Of a stretch of 64,000 nucleotides of DNA, positions 59,501 through 64,000 are shown one piece after another. Position 1 is the stretch's first letter; the number at the start of each line of letters is the position of its first letter. Under the pieces are notes generated by a model. The model saw only the letters and a list, made by a program, of their open reading frames with translations, was not told the DNA's origin and did not search any database. The stretch is taken from the NCBI GenBank assembly GCA_022494885.1, contig JAGVSM010001389.1, positions 225,369-289,368 on the forward strand, read 5' to 3'. Origin of the DNA: Micrasema longulum. Taxonomy: Eukaryota; Arthropoda; Insecta; Trichoptera; Brachycentridae. Made by a program: the position numbers and the translations under genes.

Positions 59501-62500
59501 CCTACCCTTACCGGTACCGATATATACAGGGTGTTCATTATACCCTGTCTTCATTATACCCTGTCATATCCGAAACCACGATAATCAATATGAGTTAGAA
59601 GACATATTGGCACATTCAAATTAATTTTTAGAACGAATAAAATTTTTAAAAATAAAATATCAAAAAAGCAAATGGTTCCTTATTTCTGCAGGGGAGAAAC
59701 GAGGATGGGGGGGGGGGGGAATCTTATACACTGCCGACCGCGCGGCCACGCCTCCATCGCTTCTCCCCTGCAGAAGTAAGCAACCATTTGTTTTTTTTTT
59801 TAAATAAAATATTTAAAAAAATTATTTGTTTTAAATATTTTTTAAAATATGCTAATATGTCTTTTTGCCCATACTGATCATCGTGGTTTCCGATGTGACA
59901 GGGTCTAAAGAACACGCTGTACATATATCGATATACATATATATGCAGGTTTTTTCCAGTGAAGTATTCACGTAGAAAAAAAAGTTGCGTTAAATAATAA
60001 AATGAATATCGTCGGTCGGCATCTATTACCGCCAATCTATAATTTTAACGAACATGATATTTTTATGTTGGGGGATTTATAACTCTTATTGAATGTTCCC
60101 TAATCATACGATATGCGTGGGACCAATAGGAGGCGGCTTTCTGAAGAAGAACAGTACCGTAGATCGGATCGATCGGAGTAAATGATGTGTTGGATTAGAA
60201 TTTTTGTACGTTTCTGGGTATTCTACTATTTAAAAACAAAAAACAAACATACGGCCCTTATAAGGTGTAAAATATATTGTAGGTATTCACTAGTCTTACC
60301 TGTTACGGCTAACTGCGCGTAATGTTCAACTAGCCGAAGTGAAGCAGGTTGCATTTTGGCTACACACGTTGGTTGCTTACTCTAAAAATACAGTAAACAA
60401 AAGCGTCATTAAATAAATACATTTATACAAAATTATACCATATTTTATTGCATTATTTAAGATTATAAACTAGCATTAATCCAAAAAACTTTTTTCCATT
60501 AGCCATAATTTTAGCATACGTCTCACTCCTGTATTTTACTCACTATTTTTAATTTATATTTATTTATTTAATACTTAAATACATATAAGGGCGGGCATAT
60601 TGCCTCAAGACAATTTCTTCCTAACCTACCCAAACCTAATTAAGAAAATTACAAGTACATGGACATATTGAATCTTACAATTTTATACAAAAATTAAAAA
60701 AGAAAGATTAAGACATTAAAAATATATAAAAAAATTAACACTTTACTATAAAAAGAAGAGAGGGGATGGGAAGGAAAGAAGAAGGATAAAAGAATAACTG
60801 TAATATTTAGATAGTGACATTTTAATCTTGACTTAAATGTAAATAAAGAAGGAGCGTTTCTAACATTAGTGGGTAGATCATTCCACAATCGAGCAGCTAC
60901 TACTGTGAAAAAAGAGGCAGGAAAATTAGAGCGATGAAAAGGTATTTTTTTATATTTTTTTTTATTTAATTTATTTGGATAACCAACAGCTATAATTATC
61001 TCATATTTATATAACAAAACAAATAACAAATAAGCCAATTACAGGTTTTTTGTTTTTGTAGCATCACAGTAAGTTAAAAAAGATTCTCGAACATAAAATG
61101 AATAGTAATTAAATGTAAATTTAAAAGAAAAGAAAAGAAAAAATACTACGAGTTATTTCGAAAGCAAACGCCGTACGTCATTAAGATCATTTGCAAATAA
61201 TTCTATGTTAAATGATTTATTTATTACATTAAAATTATTAAAAGTTCGCCATGAAAATGAATTGTGCCTATAATCAGATGAAACAAGAGGTATGTGAAGA
61301 AGAGGGTTATTTCTTAAAACTTTGGAAGGAACATTGATAGAAAGTTTGCAAAGTAGTTCAGGACAGTCAATTGAAGCAGATGCAATTTTAAGTAAATAAA
61401 TTACATCCGCTATTTCACGACGTTTTTGCAGAGGCAGTAGGTGATGTTTTTTACATATATGAATATACTGGTCAGATTTAAACTCAAGTTTCAACCGGAA
61501 ACACATGAACTTTACGAATTTTTTTGTTGAATATTTTCAATGCGTGATATCTGCACATTGTACATAGGGTTCCATATTTGTGATGCATATTCTAAGTTGC
61601 TTCGCACTAATGTACAGTAAAGGATTTTAAGTGTCTTTGCCATAGTGAACGACGTAGAGCTACGCATAACAAAGCCAAGCGCACGCGATGACTTTTTTAT
61701 GATGCTGTCAACATGGGCGTCAAAAAGTAATTTACTATCATGGAAGACACCTAGATCCTTTAATGAGCGTTGGAGGTTTTGACCCTTAAGCACATAGTTA
61801 GTGCGTAAAAAGTTTACTTTGCGACTAAATGTAATAACTGAACACTTAGAAGGATCAAGGTCCAAGCAGTTGGAGTTGCAGTAATAGTATTAAAAGGGTC
61901 TCTCGTTACTAGAACGAAGAGATAGTCCGTGTTGTTATAGGGGCTGGAAAAGCTCTAAAAAGCTTTAAAAATATTGTGAAGAAGTGATAGAATGTGAATG
62001 TTTCTTCTATGCATGATACTGAGCCAGTGTAGTTGCGTGTGATATTCGGTTATGTGGTCGGATTTGCGAAGATCAAAGATATATAGAATACAAACATTAT
62101 GCAAACGTTCTAACTTTGTGTCTCACTGTGAGTTTCGAACTGCCGTTTAAACCGCTACAACTTAATTCCGCTCTCGCATAAAACCGTTCTCTAATTTTCT
62201 ATAGTGCTAATTTTAAACAATTATCCCCACTACCCGGTCCAGTTCTTTTTTTTCGATTTTGCCGGTCCAGTTCTTTCGCGCACGCTGGTGATATTTGTTT
62301 TGTGTTTTAGTGTAATCTTTGAGTGTTTTTAGTGTCATCAAAAAACTTATTATCTCGCTTTCGCAAAAAAACCGTTCTTTAATTCTTTTAGTGCTAGTTT
62401 TAAACAATTTTCCCCCTACCCGGTCCAGTTTTTTCTGCCGTTAACGCTGATGTTATTAGTTTTGTGTTTTAGGGTATTTTTTTTAGTGTTTTAAGTGATT

Positions 62501-63788
62501 TTAGTGTCTTCATAAAACTTATTATCAAGTGGGTACACACCTCCGACAGCAGTTAAATGCAAAACCGACACTGCACGATCGCTGTTTTTGGGAAGGCCAA
62601 CTAAACCAGCGGCAAAAATCCTTTTTTTTTAAAGTTTAATGTGCAACTTGTGTTTTATATAACAGGTAGCGAAAAGACTATCCATTTTAAGTTGAATGTG
62701 CACATTGAACTTTAAAAAAATAGTCATTTGGCTAGGCATTCATAGTGATTCACAGTGGCGGTTTTGCATTTGACTCCCTCATACGAAGATTCCTTTTTTC
62801 ATCATCTTTAATTTAGGTATTTTTGTTTTATTTGTCTTACTATCGAATATTCGTGTGTCTTTTTTCTCTTGCTTCTTATAGTTTGGTAGCAGTATTTAGT
62901 ATTAGATAAATAGTGTGATTGGTAAAGGATCTTCACCGACAAGCCATGCAAGTTGGCTTGGTGAGTCTTTTCACTAACAATATATTAGTCATGTATTTTG
63001 CGTACCTTTATTGTATCACAATATGTTTGTTTTAAATAAATACGTAGATAAAAATACATTATTAATTTAAATGTACCTACTGCATTACATTACGAAATTA
63101 ATTATTTTGGTAGATGATTATTTTGTCACACATATAATTGCATATTAAAATACATATTTGAATGACTAACATTCCGCTTTTTCACGTAACATATTTATTA
63201 TATTATTTTATGCGTAGTCTAAATTCAATTAAGTTTAGTGCATAACGTACCCAATCCACTTGGCCATAGTCTTCTCCCAAGTATTTCATCATAAACATCA
63301 TACAACTGTTTGTCTTCTGATTTTTGGGAATACACAACGCATTGAGATTGTGTTTAAACATTTTGCTGTCCACAAATTGGTCCGTTTTTAATTTACGCGA
63401 CATCCTCTGAAAATGTTAGGTATATAAATTAAATTAAATTAAATGTAATATAATTTATTCTATTTAAATAGTTGTACAAAATAAACAAAAATATTCATCC
63501 TGATTATTAAAATGTATTCTTTTCAAAAGTACTAACAAATTAATTACCCCTAATCCGCTTTTAATAAACGTGTTTGCCGATTCCCTAATGCCGGCGCCGA
63601 ACGCGGGCACAGGAGCCAAGGCGGTGAAGGAAGCCACCCGGGCCGTCATCTCGGGTCGGGCACTGCACATGATGAAGTAGGAGGTGGTCCCCATACTAAA
63701 GCCGATGTAGTGCACGCGAGCGCTGCCCGTGACGTTCAGCACGGTTTCGATTATCGCGGGGAGGTCCAACCTGCCTTGCTCGTCCAAT
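56557..63788 (-). CDS. Acid lipase C (partial, 5' end outside the window)
   Basis: Five exons in the window: 63548-63788, 63251-63406, 60300-60381, 58561-58703, 56557-56730, with lengths equal to those of copies A and B. Landmarks: DEQGRLDLPAIIETVL, nucleophile HYIGFSMGTTS, LGEDYGQVDW, aspartate in FYGKNDLL, histidine in FNHADF, C-terminus YFSQKYN, stop TGA at 56557. Signal-peptide and first lipase exons must lie beyond 64000. A 5'-truncated retrotransposon (57062-58550) ends a few bases from the donor of exon 58561-58703, leaving GTAACTT intact. All three catalytic residues are present, so it is probably functional. Confidence 0.85.
57062..58553 (-). mobile_element. Jockey-like retrotransposon with part of RT domain
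   Basis: The minus frame from 58545 reads YKAFDKVSHTILTRKLSSLG, VPQGSHLGPVLFSFFVNDI and LLFADDRKISKTV (FADD catalytic box), continuing in another frame at 57937-57605 (FTALVRSNLEFNSTIWSPYY). A 3' UTR with GCCCGTTGGGCGTGTAA ends in AATAAATAAATAAAT at about 57062. Same strand as lipase C, within its last intron. It is the most complete reverse transcriptase in the window; frame shifts make it dead. Confidence 0.9.
57286..57400. repeat. CA/TA-rich microsatellite
   Basis: ACATACACACATACATACAC-type sequence, in the 3' UTR of the retrotransposon. Confidence 0.75.
58945..59065. repeat. Repeat family R7, copy 2 (inverted)
   Basis: Reverse complement of 47785-47905: GGCTGTAGTCTGGTAAAACG and TTTAAATCGCGCAATAATAA match. 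Confidence 0.6.
59527..59938. repeat. MITE with long TIRs and a central G-run
   Basis: The left end CAGGGTGTTCATTATACCCT and inverted right end CAGCGTGTTCTTTAGACCCT match, continuing through GAAACCACGAT. TA-rich flanks ATATA and TACATATA are near-duplicates. The centre holds a run of at least twelve G around 59706 and a palindrome CAGGGGAGAA / TTCTCCCCTG. Confidence 0.75.
60590..61038 (-). mobile_element. CR1/L2-like retrotransposon 3' part
   Basis: The minus frame reads HRSNFPASFFTVVAARLWND and LPTNVRNAPSLFTFKSRLKC, ending in the CR1/L2 C-terminus. The 3' UTR includes GAAGAAATTGTCTTGAGGCA and a tail AAATAAATAAATATAAA. Confidence 0.8.
61150..61870 (-). mobile_element. Jockey-like retrotransposon 3' part
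   Basis: The minus frame 61865-61512 reads LDPSKCSVITFSRKVNF, RSLKDLGVFHDSKLLFDAHV, LKILYCTLVRSNLEYASQIW; after a frame change at 61506 it continues to 61153 (LPLQKRREIADVIYLLKIAS). It ends near 61150 in an A-rich region. Confidence 0.85.
62150..62520 (+). repeat. Direct repeat of about 185 bp (two units)
   Basis: TACCCGGTCCAGTT at 62231 and 62417, TAAACAATT, TTTTGTGTTTTAG and AAACTTATTAT recur at the same spacing in two tandem units. The unit could be a retrotransposon UTR; no coding sequence. Confidence 0.6.
62538..62778. repeat. Short TIR element
   Basis: GTTAAATGCAAAACCGACACTG near the left end is inverted as CAGTGGCGGTTTTGCATTTGAC at the right, with TTAAGT(T)GAATGTGCACATT-type inner repeats. 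No coding sequence. Confidence 0.55.
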
Positions 63789-64000
63789 CTAAAAATTAAG
63801 GCATTTGCATGTATTATGAATTTTTTAAATCAAAGCGTTGTAATACAAAGGCTTTTCGCCTTTAAAAATAAGGGTATTGTTATAATGCTCAAGAAAATCC
63901 CTTTTGCGGAACCAATTGTGGGTACTAAGCTTTCATAAACCTTTTTCATCAACATCTCGATCCCTCGGAATAACAAGATTCCATCTGACACTGGCATGGT

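Overview
The window is AT-rich animal DNA, almost certainly from an insect (order not resolved). It has short coding exons separated by introns with canonical GT/AG signals, an insect-style expansion of secreted acid lipases, one GC-rich Hcf gene, and a very dense load of decayed transposable elements. Nothing bacterial (operons, ribosome binding sites, CRISPR arrays) is present. All host genes that can be supported lie on the minus strand.

Layout. 867-2905: three exons of a coiled-coil gene resembling the centriolar protein SCLT1, running out of the window on the left. 2906-9400: AT-rich non-coding DNA with SINE, MITE and hammerhead-like repeat remnants. 9538-11871: an uninterrupted 777-codon reading frame for host cell factor (kelch domain plus the N-terminal fibronectin half), ending before the family's usual C-terminal part. 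11900-21600: non-coding DNA with non-LTR retrotransposon pieces, a long-inverted-repeat element with internal tandem repeats (about 17720-19168) and further remnants.

21616-63788: a tandem cluster of three acid-lipase (alpha/beta-hydrolase) genes, called here A (21616-29006), B (39206-51506) and C (56557-63788, running off the right edge). Exons reconstructed by splice sites have matching lengths in all copies: 199, 112, 241, 156 or 159, 82, 143 and 174 bp. Copy B also has a 96-bp signal-peptide exon, giving a complete 400-residue secreted enzyme. All three copies keep the serine of G-x-S-x-G, the aspartate of FYGxxDL and the histidine of the F-x-H-x-DF motif, so the cluster looks like a set of functional digestive or lysosomal-type lipases that diverged after duplication.

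The introns and spacers are packed with mobile DNA: Jockey-, CR1/L2-, I- and RTE-like retrotransposon 3' ends; a Tc1-like transposon with both terminal inverted repeats and an intron; mariner pieces, one carrying a BEL/Pao fragment; an 0.8-kb P-element-like transposon with 8-bp target duplication and a THAP-like exon; a Penelope-like remnant with a GIY-YIG fragment between long inverted repeats; a tRNA-derived SINE family; and at least six MITE or foldback families. Several of these are nested. The most interesting signals are the hammerhead-ribozyme-like motifs in the inverted repeats of the Penelope-type elements, the P-like element, and the recurrent position of retrotransposons next to lipase 5' splice sites. 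Coordinates of exons and repeat ends were set by eye from splice signals and matching copies; no alignment program was run.
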